Source: UBA5189 sp040389445 (GTDB taxonomy: Bacteria; Chloroflexota; Limnocylindria; Limnocylindrales; CSP1-4). Taken from it: a DNA stretch of 64,000 nt. The translations under genes were made by a program, and so were the position numbers. This document shows, piece after piece, positions 44,481 through 53,906 of the stretch (position 1 is the stretch's first letter; each line of letters begins with the position of its first letter). The DNA lies in NCBI GenBank assembly GCA_040389445.1, contig JAZJZX010000010.1, positions 62,001-126,000 on the forward strand, read 5' to 3'. The notes under the pieces were generated by a model. The model worked only from the letters and a program-made list of their open reading frames with translations, was not told the origin of the DNA and ran no database searches.

Positions 44481-44695
44481 TCCACAAGGCCATGTGGCCA
44501 TCGCTGCACCGGATTGGGAGCAGGATTTACGGGTTCACGGTTCGCGTTCAGCGGGCCCCCGGCGCCGAACATGACCCACGCGGATCGGGAGACGAGGCAG
44601 AGCGCGGTCGGAGGTGGCTCGGGCCCTCGGGAGCCCCCGCCACGATTCTCCTCGTTCTTCGTCGCGTCGGACGGTTCGAAACCGCCCGACGCCCT

Positions 44696-45196
44696 CTAGC
44701 CGCGGTGGACGGAACTGAACGTGTTGTCGTAGCTGCCAAGCGAGGTCAATTGCTGGTTACAGCAAAACCCGAAGATCGCGCCCCCAAAGAACCAGTCGAC
44801 GTAGAAATGCCCGCTCTGGCTGTTCCGGCCCTTGAGCGAGCTGACCCGATCGTTCCAACCGATCAGGGCGAGGACCGTGTAGTCCTCGGACATGTGCATA
44901 TAGGAGCCGGCGAAGGTGGTCTGGTCATAGACCGTGACGTAATCGATCGCCGTGGTCGCCAATATCAGCGTGGCCCGTGCCTCGAGCTCCTTGGGATCGC
45001 GGAAGCAGTGGATAGCCGGATATGAGAAGTCGTCGCAATACCAGTTGCCGACGTCCACGAGTTGGATCGGCTTCCCGTCCAGATCGGCGCTGAGTTGGTC
45101 CGCTTCGCTGGGAGCGGCGAGCGTGCTGGCCGGCACACCGCTCAGGGCCACCGCCAGCGCGACCAGTAGACCAACTCGGAATCGCCGCCGTCTCAC
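44696..45196 (-). CDS. Secreted beta/gamma-crystallin-like protein
   Basis: A 166-residue exported protein with signal peptide (LLVALAVALSGVPASTLA). The mature part has crystallin-type motifs (VTVYDQTTFAGSYMHMSEDY and GWNDRVSSLKGRN) and Cys pairs (YCDDF, HCF, GFCCNQ). Similar in style to the protein at 50511-50903. GTG 45196 has AGGAGG 6 nt upstream. Confidence 0.68.
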   Translation of the reverse strand: MRRRRFRVGLLVALAVALSGVPASTLAAPSEADQLSADLDGKPIQLVDVGNWYCDDFSYPAIHCFRDPKELEARATLILATTAIDYVTVYDQTTFAGSYMHMSEDYTVLALIGWNDRVSSLKGRNSQSGHFYVDWFFGGAIFGFCCNQQLTSLGSYDNTFSSVHRG

Positions 45197-45243
45197 CAAA
45201 GACCTCCTCTTACCCCCTCCTGTTGAGTACTCTTGATCACGCT

Positions 45244-46830
45244 ATGACCGAACCAGCAGTCTGGAAATCCGGCAGGACCCTTGGTCGGTTGAGCGAGGGT
45301 TCTGCCGACTTGAGGCGAGTCGTGCCCGGCTACACGCTTCGGCGAACGGCTCTGACAGGTGTTGCCATCGGCGCCTTGATCGCCGGCTTGGCAGCCAGCT
45401 CGGCCGCCTTGCAGGGAGAAGCGGATGCAAGTGTTGTTGCCGCATTCCCGGGCGGACGCATCAGTTCCGTCTCGCCCACCGGCTTCGCATGGCGCGACGG
45501 GATTCGGCCGGGCCAACTTGTCGTGGCACTCACGGCGGCCGACGATCCCGGCGGCTGGCGTCTCGAAACGATCGAAGGGGACCAGCACTACGTTTCCGAA
45601 GCGGCCCGCGCTGACACCGGGTTACGGGCGAGCCTGCCCCTCGGTCTGGCGGCCCTCATGGCGGGAGGGCTGGCGGTGCTCTTGCTGGGAACCCGACGTC
45701 AATGGGTGCTCCCGGTGGCGGCAGTTGCATTCGCAACGGCCTCGACGCCGTTGGGCTTGCACGGCAACGCCGTTCTCTCGACGATCGAGCTGGGAACAGC
45801 AGGGCTCGTTCCCGCCGCTTGGGCAATCCGCCGGTTGCCCGGCGGGCGGCTCAAGGATCTCGCGCTTGGCCTCACGGTGGCGGCAGGTCTCAGCTTATGG
45901 GCTGAGGCTCGACTCGGCGGATGGTCCACCTACGACGAGGTCGAGTCATTCAGGGCGGGGTTTGCGATTTGGGGAGCGGCCGCGCTCCTCGTCGATCGAG
46001 CCGTCCTCCCGAGATTGGCGGGGGAACCGATCTCCGTGATCCGCCCCCGTTCTTTCGACGTCGCCGCCGTCGCACTCCTGACGGGAGCCGCGTTGGCCCT
46101 GGTGAATCTCTTCGACGTTTCGCCGATCGTCGTCGCGGCGCTGATCGTCGCGGCGATCCTGGCACTTCCGGCCCTGCGACGCCGATTCCGCCCAATCGAG
46201 GATGCACTGCTCGCCGACATCCGGGCGCAGGCCCGGGCCGACGGCATGGAGGCGGAGCGGGCGCGGCTCGCGCGAGAACTCCACGACGTGTCGCTTCAAG
46301 AGCTCACAGGTGTCATCCGACGCCTCGAAATCCTGCCCGGGGCTGAAGCTGAGAGTGACGACCTGCGCGCATTGGCGAACCACCTCCGGAACGTGGCCAT
46401 CGACTTGCGGCCACCGGTGCTCGACGACCTGGGTCTGCCGGCAGCGCTCGAGTACCTTGCGGAGCAGACGACATGCGCGGAGCGACCCATCGTGGCCGTG
46501 ATCAAGGCCGGGACGGGTCTGGATCGCGGGCGGCGACCTCCAGCCGATGTTGAACTGGCCATGTTCCGCATCGCGACGGAGGCCGTTGCGAATGCCGTTC
46601 GGCACTCCGGCGCGTCCGCGATCCAGGTCCTGGCCGAGGTCGAGGCCATGCGGGTGGAACTCGTCGTCACCGATAACGGCTCGGGCTTCGATGCGGGCGG
46701 GGCATCGCTCGATCGGGGCAAGCACATGGGCCTCTCCTCGATGCGCCGCCGCGCGCAGGCAATTGACGCCGATCTCTCGATCACCGCTGCGCGCCCGGGG
46801 ACCCGGGTCCGGGCGTTGTGGCAGACATGA
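45244..46830 (+). CDS. NarL-type sensor histidine kinase
   Basis: A 528-residue kinase. An N-terminal membrane part with an extracytoplasmic domain resembling PDZ (GGRISSVSPTGFAWRDGIRPG) is followed by about seven further helices, HisKA_3 with His in LARELHDVSLQEL, and HATPase (EAVANAVRHSGA, DNGSGFD, GLSSMRRRA). The ATG overlaps no other gene; its stop overlaps the regulator start (ATGA). Confidence 0.88.
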   Translation: MTEPAVWKSGRTLGRLSEGSADLRRVVPGYTLRRTALTGVAIGALIAGLAASSAALQGEADASVVAAFPGGRISSVSPTGFAWRDGIRPGQLVVALTAADDPGGWRLETIEGDQHYVSEAARADTGLRASLPLGLAALMAGGLAVLLLGTRRQWVLPVAAVAFATASTPLGLHGNAVLSTIELGTAGLVPAAWAIRRLPGGRLKDLALGLTVAAGLSLWAEARLGGWSTYDEVESFRAGFAIWGAAALLVDRAVLPRLAGEPISVIRPRSFDVAAVALLTGAALALVNLFDVSPIVVAALIVAAILALPALRRRFRPIEDALLADIRAQARADGMEAERARLARELHDVSLQELTGVIRRLEILPGAEAESDDLRALANHLRNVAIDLRPPVLDDLGLPAALEYLAEQTTCAERPIVAVIKAGTGLDRGRRPPADVELAMFRIATEAVANAVRHSGASAIQVLAEVEAMRVELVVTDNGSGFDAGGASLDRGKHMGLSSMRRRAQAIDADLSITAARPGTRVRALWQT

Positions 46831-47498
46831 CGATCCGGATCGCGCTCGTCGACGACCACGCCATGGTGGTCCAGGGACTTGAAGCGGCCCTCTCGACCTT
46901 CGAGGTCCTGGACATCGTGAGCCGCGGCGGCACCGTCAGCGAGGCTCGAGAGCTGCTCGGGCGCGATGACATCGACGTCATCCTGCTCGACGTCAGGCTT
47001 GAGGACGGCAACGGGCTCCAGGTCCTGGCGGAGCGTGAGGCACGAGAACGCCCGAGAGTCTTGGTGATCTCGTCGTTCAAGGCCACGCAATACTCGGCCG
47101 CCGCAGCACGGTTCGGCGCGTCGGGCTTCCTCCTGAAGAGCGTGCCGCTGCCAGCGCTCTTCGAGGCCATCCAGGTGATCGCCGAAGGAGGCACCGTCTT
47201 CAGTGCCGAGCACCTCGAGGGCCGCTTCGTGACCCTGACTCCACGGCAGCGCGAGATCCTGCGGCTCACCATGGACGGTCTCTCGAACAAGGAGATCGGC
47301 GCTCGCATCGGCTTGCACCGCAAGACCGTCGAGGCGCATCTCTCCGAGGTCTTCGAGAAGTACGGCATCCATGGCGGCCGCATCGAGCTTTCCATCCGCG
47401 CAGCTGAGGAAGGCTGGCTCGACATCCAGCCGCCAGACAAGGGTGGCAGGCGTGGATCAACGAAGGGCTTGCCGAAGGGCCCGCCAGGTGCCAGCTAA
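46827..47498 (+). CDS. NarL/LuxR-type response regulator
   Basis: A 223-residue regulator: receiver domain (acidic pair DD near residues 9-10, phospho-Asp in ILLDVRL, Lys in LLKSVPL) and a LuxR-type HTH (LTPRQREILRLTMDGLSNKEIGARI). Coupled to the kinase by 4 nt. Its targets may include the neighbouring ABC exporter, by position only. Confidence 0.9.
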   Translation: MTIRIALVDDHAMVVQGLEAALSTFEVLDIVSRGGTVSEARELLGRDDIDVILLDVRLEDGNGLQVLAEREARERPRVLVISSFKATQYSAAAARFGASGFLLKSVPLPALFEAIQVIAEGGTVFSAEHLEGRFVTLTPRQREILRLTMDGLSNKEIGARIGLHRKTVEAHLSEVFEKYGIHGGRIELSIRAAEEGWLDIQPPDKGGRRGSTKGLPKGPPGAS

Positions 47499-47610
47499 CG
47501 GGGTCGGATGCTCGCTCTCATGTAACCCTTACCGTCGGTTCGTCCTCTCCCGTTCTTGAGCTTCTTCTCCGGCTGGGCCGGACCCGGGCGCGTCCTGCCA
47601 AATCCCATTC

Positions 47611-48537
47611 CTAGTACGGCCGCCTGCGAGCCACGAGCACGGCGGCCGCGCCGAGCGAGGCCAGACTCACGGCGGCGAGCATCAAGGTCGATGCGACTTC
47701 CGTGTCCCAATAGCGTTCACCGCGTACGCCTACGGCGACCTGCCGAAAGTTCTCCTCGATCCATGTCGTCGGGTCCCCAGCATCTGGCGGCACCTTGGCC
47801 GTGACAGCATCGATGGTGAACAACGTTCCCGCCGGGTCCTGGTAACGCTCGTCGCGGACCAACCCGTAGCGGACTCTCGGATCGCCCAATTGAGCGATGA
47901 ACTCGGTTGGCTGCGTGGCCAAGGCGAGGAATGGCACCGCCGCGACGATGATCAATGCGGCAACCAGAGATAACAACAAGGCCGGAAGAGCACGACCGAT
48001 TGTCAAGCCGATCAGGGTGGCGGCGGCGAAGACCGCGATGGCTCGTGCGACGACCGACACACCGCGAAATCCGAAGTCCACGAGGGTATCGGTCGCGGCG
48101 ACGCCTGGGTTGATGGAACCTTCGAGAATCGTGGTCGTAACCGCCGGTACCACGACGACCAACACGACGAGAACCAGCAGGATCAGGACCCGTTCCGCCA
48201 ACCATCTGGTCCTCGATGAAGCCAGGGACCAGGGCAGCTGCACCGTCGCGCGCTCGATCTCGCGGGCGAAGAGCTCGCTGCCGAGCACGCCTCCGACGGC
48301 GATCGGCAAGGCTCCCATGGCGATGATCAGCTGGCTTCCAAGACTACCCATTTGGTAGAAGAATGCGGTGTCGCAGTTGGGTGTGGTGCTGTTCGCCACG
48401 CACGACGGACCAGGCGCATTGGCGTTGAGCAAGATCGCGAGCGCGAACGAAGCAGCCGCGAGCAGCAGGGACCCGGCGAACAGGAACTTCAACTCGAAAC
48501 CGCCGGTCGCCCAGGTCAGGCGGACGACCGCCTTCAC
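47611..48537 (-). CDS. ABC-2-type transporter permease
   Basis: A 308-residue membrane protein with about six helices and a long extracytoplasmic loop before the last helix. Typical of ABC-2 permeases for peptide or antibiotic export. The GTG start overlaps the ATPase stop by 4 nt. Confidence 0.82.
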   Translation of the reverse strand: MKAVVRLTWATGGFELKFLFAGSLLLAAASFALAILLNANAPGPSCVANSTTPNCDTAFFYQMGSLGSQLIIAMGALPIAVGGVLGSELFAREIERATVQLPWSLASSRTRWLAERVLILLVLVVLVVVVPAVTTTILEGSINPGVAATDTLVDFGFRGVSVVARAIAVFAAATLIGLTIGRALPALLLSLVAALIIVAAVPFLALATQPTEFIAQLGDPRVRYGLVRDERYQDPAGTLFTIDAVTAKVPPDAGDPTTWIEENFRQVAVGVRGERYWDTEVASTLMLAAVSLASLGAAAVLVARRRPY

Positions 48538-49439
48538 TCCGCCACCGACGTTAAAGCCCGTTCGCTCGCGTGGCTGACCCGGTCCATGGCGAGATAGCCC
48601 ATGACGACATCCTCCAGCGAGGCCCCTTGTCCCGTGCCCGTGCGTGACTCGGTTCGCACCAGGCAGCCGCGCTGACCTGGGAGCGACGCGATTGCCTTCT
48701 CACCGTCGACCATCTGTTCGCCGTGCCGTGCCACTCGATGTTGCGAGGTGGCCTCCTCGATCGACATATCGAGGAGCTTGTGGCCAACGCCGAGCACCAC
48801 CAACCAGTCGGCTGCTTGCTCGATATCACTGACAACGTGCGACGAAAGCACTGCGGATGCCCCAGCCTCCCGCACCCCGTCCCTCAACGCATCAATGAAC
48901 TCACGGCGTGCCAGCGGGTCGAGGCTGGCCATGGGCTCGTCGAGCAGCAGGATCGGCGCATGGGTTGCCAAGGCGATTGCCAGCCCGAGCTGTGCCATTT
49001 GCCCACCAGACAGCGCTTTCGCGGGTCGATCCAGAGGCACGTCCAGATTCGCCAGACGCGACCGGGCCTCGGCCCGGTCGAGGCCCGGTCGGTAATGCTG
49101 CGCCAGGTCAACATGTTCGGCGGCGCTTAGTTCGGGATAGAGCGCGGGCACTTGGGGGAGATACGCCGTGAGGGCGACCGCCTCTCCGCGATTGCGCCAT
49201 GGGTCGATGCCGCCGACTTGCACCCGTCCTTGCGTCGGTCGCTCGAAACCGACCCACGTCTTGATGAGCGTCGACTTCCCCGCCGCGTTCGGCCCAACGA
49301 GGGCTGTGATACGACCCCAACCGATTTCCATCGTCACGTCGGACAGGGCCCACGTCGCGCGACCGTATCGCTTGGTTAGTCCATCGGCGACCAAAGCTGG
49401 GCCGCGATGCGCCCCAGCGAGGCTGGATCCATGCATCAT
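48534..49439 (-). CDS. ABC transporter ATPase
   Basis: A 301-residue ATPase: Walker A GPNAAGKST, signature LSGGQMAQLGLA, Walker B ILLLDEP and switch His in SSHVVSD. A TAGAAT -10 box lies 9 nt before the ATG. The C-terminal extension is of the bacitracin/antimicrobial-export type. Functions with the 47611-48537 permease. Confidence 0.88.
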   Translation of the reverse strand: MMHGSSLAGAHRGPALVADGLTKRYGRATWALSDVTMEIGWGRITALVGPNAAGKSTLIKTWVGFERPTQGRVQVGGIDPWRNRGEAVALTAYLPQVPALYPELSAAEHVDLAQHYRPGLDRAEARSRLANLDVPLDRPAKALSGGQMAQLGLAIALATHAPILLLDEPMASLDPLARREFIDALRDGVREAGASAVLSSHVVSDIEQAADWLVVLGVGHKLLDMSIEEATSQHRVARHGEQMVDGEKAIASLPGQRGCLVRTESRTGTGQGASLEDVVMGYLAMDRVSHASERALTSVAE

Positions 49440-49448
49440 GTACTCATC

Positions 49449-49454
49449 ATTCTA
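49449..49454 (-). promoter_or_regulatory. -10 box of the ABC exporter operon
   Basis: TAGAAT on the minus strand ends 9 nt before the ATG at 49439, the strongest -10 match in this area. Confidence 0.5.
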
Positions 49455-49602
49455 GGGTTCAGTGCTCCGATCTTCGGCGAAGCCGACATGGTAGGCGGCG
49501 ATCGTCTGGTTACGGCCTTTCCCGAAGCTATCGTCCGGGGCGTGGGAGCTGAGTTCGTTTGGGGGCCCTGGTGGGGGTCCGCGAGAGCGTCAGGGAGGCT
49601 CC

Positions 49603-50376
49603 CTACCTGTCGTTTGTCGAGTTCACCACCTCGGACACGAGGTAGGTGGCCTTCTTGATCACGACGGGGGGAGCGGCGTCGATCGTGGATGTGGCCGTCA
49701 GAAGCTCCTGCTGCTCGCCAAGCAACGCGCCGGTTTCAGGATCAAGCCACATGACACTTCGAAACTGACCGTCGGGACTCGTGATGCTGAACCGTGTGGC
49801 TGTCCGCCCGCCAAGGTCGACGTCTCCTCCCTCGACCTCGATGTCGGGGTTCTCGCTCAGCATGGCCATGACCGCCATGCTGAGTTCGGGCGGGGGCACC
49901 GTTTCCCAGAGGATTCCGTGTGCGGCGATGAACACCTCCCAGGGGGCCGGTCCCACGCCGAAATCGGATGGGTCCAGGCCGCTGAGGATGTGCTCGAGGA
50001 GAGCATCAGGATCAGTCGGCAAGTCGGACACATCGATGTACGAAAAGTCACGCAGCGAGGTTTCGTCCCGGGTTCGCTCCTGCAACCACTCGGGTGGGTC
50101 CTGCCACTCTGCCCGATCATGCTCACCGAAGAAGATCGGCGATCCGAACGTCGTTCGCAGGCGGCCCGAACCGTCGTGGCCGATCCAGATATCCCGAGTC
50201 TGAGGGACCAGGACCTCGTATTGACCCGTGCCGCCGAGCAAGAAGGCGCCCTCTGTCTTCGTGTAGTTGAACGTCCCCGACAATGGTCCCTGCACCGATT
50301 GGTCCGCCGGCTGCGCGCAGCCGGCGGACACGAGAAGCAGGACGCTCGGAACCAGGCAAGCAGCGAAATGCTGCAT
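49603..50376 (-). CDS. Lipoprotein of unknown function
   Basis: A 257-residue exported protein with lipobox VSAGC. It contains LPTDPDALLEHILSG and a late segment (GRTATRFSITSPDGQFRSVMWLDPETGALLG) similar to actinobacterial-type CU044_5270-like proteins. ATG 50376 directly precedes the signal peptide; upstream in-frame ATGs lie in a 20-bp repeat. Confidence 0.68.
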   Translation of the reverse strand: MQHFAACLVPSVLLLVSAGCAQPADQSVQGPLSGTFNYTKTEGAFLLGGTGQYEVLVPQTRDIWIGHDGSGRLRTTFGSPIFFGEHDRAEWQDPPEWLQERTRDETSLRDFSYIDVSDLPTDPDALLEHILSGLDPSDFGVGPAPWEVFIAAHGILWETVPPPELSMAVMAMLSENPDIEVEGGDVDLGGRTATRFSITSPDGQFRSVMWLDPETGALLGEQQELLTATSTIDAAPPVVIKKATYLVSEVVNSTNDR

Positions 50377-50406
50377 CCAGCGGCGCCATCGGCGGCAAGA
50401 CGGGAT

Positions 50407-50425
50407 GGGAGGCGAGGCGCCTCCC
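50407..50425. other. Short GC-rich hairpin
   Basis: GGGAGGC (50407-50413) pairs with GCCTCCC (50419-50425), upstream of the lipoprotein gene. Role unknown. Confidence 0.45.
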
Positions 50426-50427
50426 AT

Positions 50428-50467
50428 CCTTCGAGAATTCATGCAAGCCTTCGAGAATTCATGCAAG
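50428..50467. repeat. Two tandem copies of a 20-bp unit
   Basis: Exact copies at 50428-50447 and 50448-50467, each with TCGAGAATTCATGCAAG. Notably AT-richer than the surroundings. Confidence 0.92.
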
Positions 50468-50510
50468 GTCTAGCCCGGGGACTCGTCCAATTCACTGCTC
50501 CAGGATTTCA

Positions 50511-50903
50511 TCAATACATGATCCAACCCGACGAAAAAACGTCGTTTCGGTTCCAGTCCTGTAGGTTCGAGATGTACTCATTGCCAGTTGTGGTGAGGGT
50601 CGCCCCTCCCTTGTATCCGTTGTTGTAGAAGCGGACGGCGTGGCCGGTGAAGTTGAAGGTTTCGTAGCTGCTGATCCTGTCGTCCCAGCTGGCACCAAAG
50701 AACAGGTTGTCGTACCAATTCCAGAACTCTGATCGGTACCACCCGACGCCGCATCCGTAGGCGCTCCCGCCTCCCTTGTTGGGATTCTCCCAGACCTGGA
50801 AGCCGGGATTGCCGCTACACCTGCTATCAGCGCTGACGGGACCTGCCCCGACGAGCAGCGTCGAGGCAAGGAGCACACTCACGAGGAGAAACTTGAGCTT
50901 CAA
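50511..50903 (-). CDS. Secreted small Cys protein, peptidase-inhibitor I36/crystallin-like
   Basis: A 130-residue exported protein. TTG 50903 has AGGAGG 7 nt upstream; the signal peptide ends at GPVSADS. The mature part (FQVWENPNKGGGSAYG, FGASWDDRISSYETFN, VRFYNNGYKGGATLT) has two crystallin-like repeats as in I36 inhibitors. Aromatic-rich and of lower GC. Confidence 0.7.
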   Translation of the reverse strand: MKLKFLLVSVLLASTLLVGAGPVSADSRCSGNPGFQVWENPNKGGGSAYGCGVGWYRSEFWNWYDNLFFGASWDDRISSYETFNFTGHAVRFYNNGYKGGATLTTTGNEYISNLQDWNRNDVFSSGWIMY

Positions 50904-51415
50904 TTGAGACCTCCTGCTGGCCGGCGACCAATTCGGCGCGTTGGCATGCTCCACGGGTCTACGCCAGAAGTGGGAAGTGAGCAATTAGGCAAGACCCTCA
51001 TCAGGCTCGACGAGCGTGCCGGCGGAGCGGGAGTGAGTGAGCCTTCCGACAGCGGGTCGCTTGATTCTTGCGCTCTCCTCGAAGCGCTTGGCGATTGCGG
51101 GCGTGTGAATCGGGCTGGCGGGCCGCATCGAGGAAACGAGATCGACGGCGATTTCGAGTGTGTTCCTCACCTCGAGAGCCGTTTCGGGTCACTGCATGAA
51201 GTGACCATCGGGCAAATCAATCCCATGCCATGGAGCACTTCTGCCCTGGGGCGGTCATTCGAGGATCGTGTGTTCACGTAGACGCGGGAATCTACCCGGG
51301 GGAACCCAGCTTGGTCCATCAAGCCAAGGGTTCTGCCCAATTGCGGAGCGTGCTCCGGCGCGACCAAGATCCGGTCGGGCTGTGGCATGGGTGCACCATC
51401 CAGGACGGAGGGAAC
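50904..51415. other. Gene-free stretch
   Basis: Several short frames occur on both strands but none has coding bias, a ribosome binding site or a recognisable product. Confidence 0.45.
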
Positions 51416-51650
51416 ATGCTTCGACGCTCACTTGCGACGTTCGCGATGGTAATTGTGCTCGCCGCGTCGGCCGGGCCGGCGGCGGCACTAAACAACATGG
51501 GGATCACTCCAGCGACCCAGAGTCACGCTCACGGACTCGCGTCGAATTGGACTGCAACCTGGGGTGGTCAGGCCACCTTCGACGAACACTTCTCCTATGG
51601 CGTTCAGGTACCGCCACTCGCACTGACCGACCTCGCCGGAGCCCAAACGC
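51416..51650 (+). pseudogene. 5' fragment of a secreted-protein gene
   Basis: The ATG at 51416 has GGAGGG 4 nt upstream and encodes a good signal peptide (SLATFAMVIVLAASAGPAAA) and about 50 more residues. Near 51650-51663 the sequence changes into an ABC ATPase fragment in another frame, so the original protein is truncated. The frame runs on to a stop at 51754 without meaning. Confidence 0.6.
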
Positions 51651-51662
51651 TGCGCGGCGACC

Positions 51663-52040
51663 GACCAGAACGGGGGCCTGGTCGAGTCCTTGACGGCCAT
51701 AGAGAATGTTGCCCTGGCTGCGGTGCCTCGGGGCGTCGGGCGCACGGCCCGTGATCGAGCACTGCTGTCCCTTGGGATGGTCGGGATCTCGGACCGAAGC
51801 GATGCGTTCCCGGCGCAGTTGTCGGGCGGCGAACAGCAGCGAGTCGGAATCGCCCGCGCGCTCTTCGCCGAGCCGTCACTCCTGATCATCGACGAGCCGA
51901 CTGCAAACCTCGACCGGACCACGAGTGACGGGGTGATCGACTTACTCGTGGGTCTTCAGACCGACGACGCCGGGCTCGTTGTCGCGTCCCACGATCAGCA
52001 CCTTATCGATCGAGCGAACTCGGTGTTGAAGCTCGATTAG
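51663..52040 (+). pseudogene. 3' part of an ABC ATPase gene (LolD/MacB-like)
   Basis: About 125 codons: LTAIENVALAAV, the signature LSGGEQQRVGIARAL, Walker B LLIIDEPTANLD and the switch His in VASHDQH. The Walker A half is missing and there is no proper start. It is fused to the truncated gene before it. Confidence 0.8.
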
Positions 52041-52407
52041 CATTAGCGCGGCAGCCGACGACGTGGCACAGAACGCCTGTCTCCCGTGCCCGGCAGTAAG
52101 GTTCGAGTGCGCGGCGGGGATGGCTCGCCTCGGACCGGCACGGACATTCTCTGGACGGCCGGGGACTCCTCCCTGGAATATTCGGCGCGTCACGCTCGGA
52201 GCGTCAGGCGGATCGGCGAGCCTCGTGAAGCAGGGCCAGAAACCGCTCCCGCGATGCCTCGAGCACGACGTGGACGTTCGCCGGGACGTGCTCAACGCCA
52301 TGGTGATCCGCGACGGTATGGCCGGCCGCGCACTCGCCGCTGACCTTGGCCCGAACGGCGGGGGGCTGGGCCCTGATCGCGATCGGCCGGTCGCGACGCG
52401 CCGACTG
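52041..52407 (-). other. Possible remnant without a start codon
   Basis: On the minus strand an open stretch of about 65 codons (roughly 52210-52405) reads AAGHTVADHHGVEHVPANV and VVLEASRERFLALLHEARR before a stop. It has no start codon and no family I recognise. Confidence 0.3.
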
Positions 52408-52718
52408 TCAGTCCTCGAGTGCCGCCAGGGCGAACTGCACGGCGAACTGCTTGCACCAGATCACGACGCTCGCCGCATCAGTCGATACGGCGCCCACCGG
52501 CAGATCCATGTTGAAGCTGCCGTCCGTCGCCTTGAGCCGGCGAACTCGATCTCGGCGTCCGAGTATCCGGCGGGATCCGGCGACGAAGAGATCGGGACCT
52601 TTTCGAACGGAGAGGCTCTCGAAGCGGACCTCCACGCCCCGGGCACGGTCTCGATCAAGGTGGCCGTGCCGCTCCCGAAGTGGAAGCCATCGGCGCCGTG
52701 GAATTCTCCGGTTGGGGG
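52408..52718 (-). pseudogene. Decayed DM13-domain gene, copy 2
   Basis: Matches the DM13 domain of 42514-43212 (GADGFHFGSGTATLIE, then VRFESLSVRKGPDL, then LKATDGSFNMDLP and VIWCKQFAVQFALAAL), but the pieces lie in different frames: at least two frameshifts, near 52630 and 52550. The membrane part is missing. Confidence 0.82.
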
Positions 52719-52779
52719 GAGTGACGCGCCGCGGCGAACCAGCCGCGCCCTTGCGCGCCCCGGCGCGCCGGGGCGGCGG

Positions 52780-53847
52780 TCAGCCCGACGCCGGCAATCG
52801 GAACCAGAACGTGGTCATCGCCTCGTCCGACGCGGCACCGACCCGGCCGCCGGCATCCTCGACGAGGCGCTTGACGATGGCGAGTCCGACGCCGGCCCCG
52901 CCGAGTTCCCGCGCTCGCGACTTCTCCACTCGATAGAACCGCTCCCACACGCGCGGCAGGTCGTCCGGCGGAATGGGTGAGCCGGTGTTCGCAACGCGTA
53001 CCAGGATGCCGTCGGTGGCTCGCGATGCCTCGACCCGGACGGCACCGCCGGAAGGCGTGTAGCGAACGGCATTCTGGAGAAGATTGGCCATCACCTGGGC
53101 GAGCTCATCCTGTCTGGCCTGCACGATGAGCCCATCGGGCGAGACGACGGTCAGCTCCACCGACCGCCGCCCAAGCGTGGGCGCAGCGAGTTCGGCGGCC
53201 GTCCTGACCAGCGCTCCCACGTCGACCGACATCGGCTGTGGCCGCTCGCCCTCGGCGCCGGCCAGGATGTCCAGGGACGCGGCCAGCCGTCCGAGGCGAT
53301 CGACCTCCTCACGCAGTGAGTCGAAGATCGCCGGGTCCGGGGGCAGGACGCCGTCCCGCAGCGCTTCGAGATAGCCTTGGAGGTTCGTGAGCGGCGTCCG
53401 GAGTTCATGCGACGCGTTCACCACGAATTCGCGCCGCAGCATCTCCTGTTCCTCCAGTCGATCCGCCATGGTGTTGAAGGCGGCGGCGAGGGCCTGCACC
53501 TCGGCCGGCCCGGCCTCCGGGACACGGACCGTCAGATCGCCCGCAGCAACCAGCCCGGCCCCCCGGGCGACACGCTGGATCGGTCGGGCAATCATCCGGG
53601 CGAAGATCGCGGCCAGCGCAATGGCCAGGATCGCCGCGATCGCCAGGGCGACGCCAAAGACGACGGTGACGCTGGAGTCGAACATCGCGCGGGCATGACC
53701 GGCCGTGTCACCGGCCGCGACCATGAGCGCCGCGAACGACTCTGCCCCGACCCGGAGCACTCCGACGGCCACGACCGCGACCCCGATCGCGGCCACGACG
53801 AGCGCCGCTACGGCGATCCGGGCCGCGATCCCGCGTCGCATGCTCAT
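52780..53847 (-). CDS. Sensor histidine kinase, copy 2
   Basis: Identical 355-residue protein to 43311-44378, with the same transmembrane, HAMP, HisKA (NASHELRTPLTN) and HATPase segments. Here it is coupled by a 4-nt overlap to an intact response regulator, so this is the functional pair. Confidence 0.93.
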   Translation of the reverse strand: MSMRRGIAARIAVAALVVAAIGVAVVAVGVLRVGAESFAALMVAAGDTAGHARAMFDSSVTVVFGVALAIAAILAIALAAIFARMIARPIQRVARGAGLVAAGDLTVRVPEAGPAEVQALAAAFNTMADRLEEQEMLRREFVVNASHELRTPLTNLQGYLEALRDGVLPPDPAIFDSLREEVDRLGRLAASLDILAGAEGERPQPMSVDVGALVRTAAELAAPTLGRRSVELTVVSPDGLIVQARQDELAQVMANLLQNAVRYTPSGGAVRVEASRATDGILVRVANTGSPIPPDDLPRVWERFYRVEKSRARELGGAGVGLAIVKRLVEDAGGRVGAASDEAMTTFWFRLPASG

Positions 53848-53906
53848 GCCACGCCGTCCAGGCGCTCCACCGGACCGGCCGCGCGATAGCCGGCACCTCG
53901 GACGGT
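52784..53906. repeat. 1123-bp long direct repeat, right copy
   Basis: Matches 43315-44437. The first differing bases are 52783 (G versus T) and 53907 (C versus G). Confidence 0.88.

Noticed and set aside
43311..53847. Duplicated kinase as an insertion sequence
   Set aside because: No transposase or terminal inverted repeats; the repeat is an ordinary chromosomal gene.
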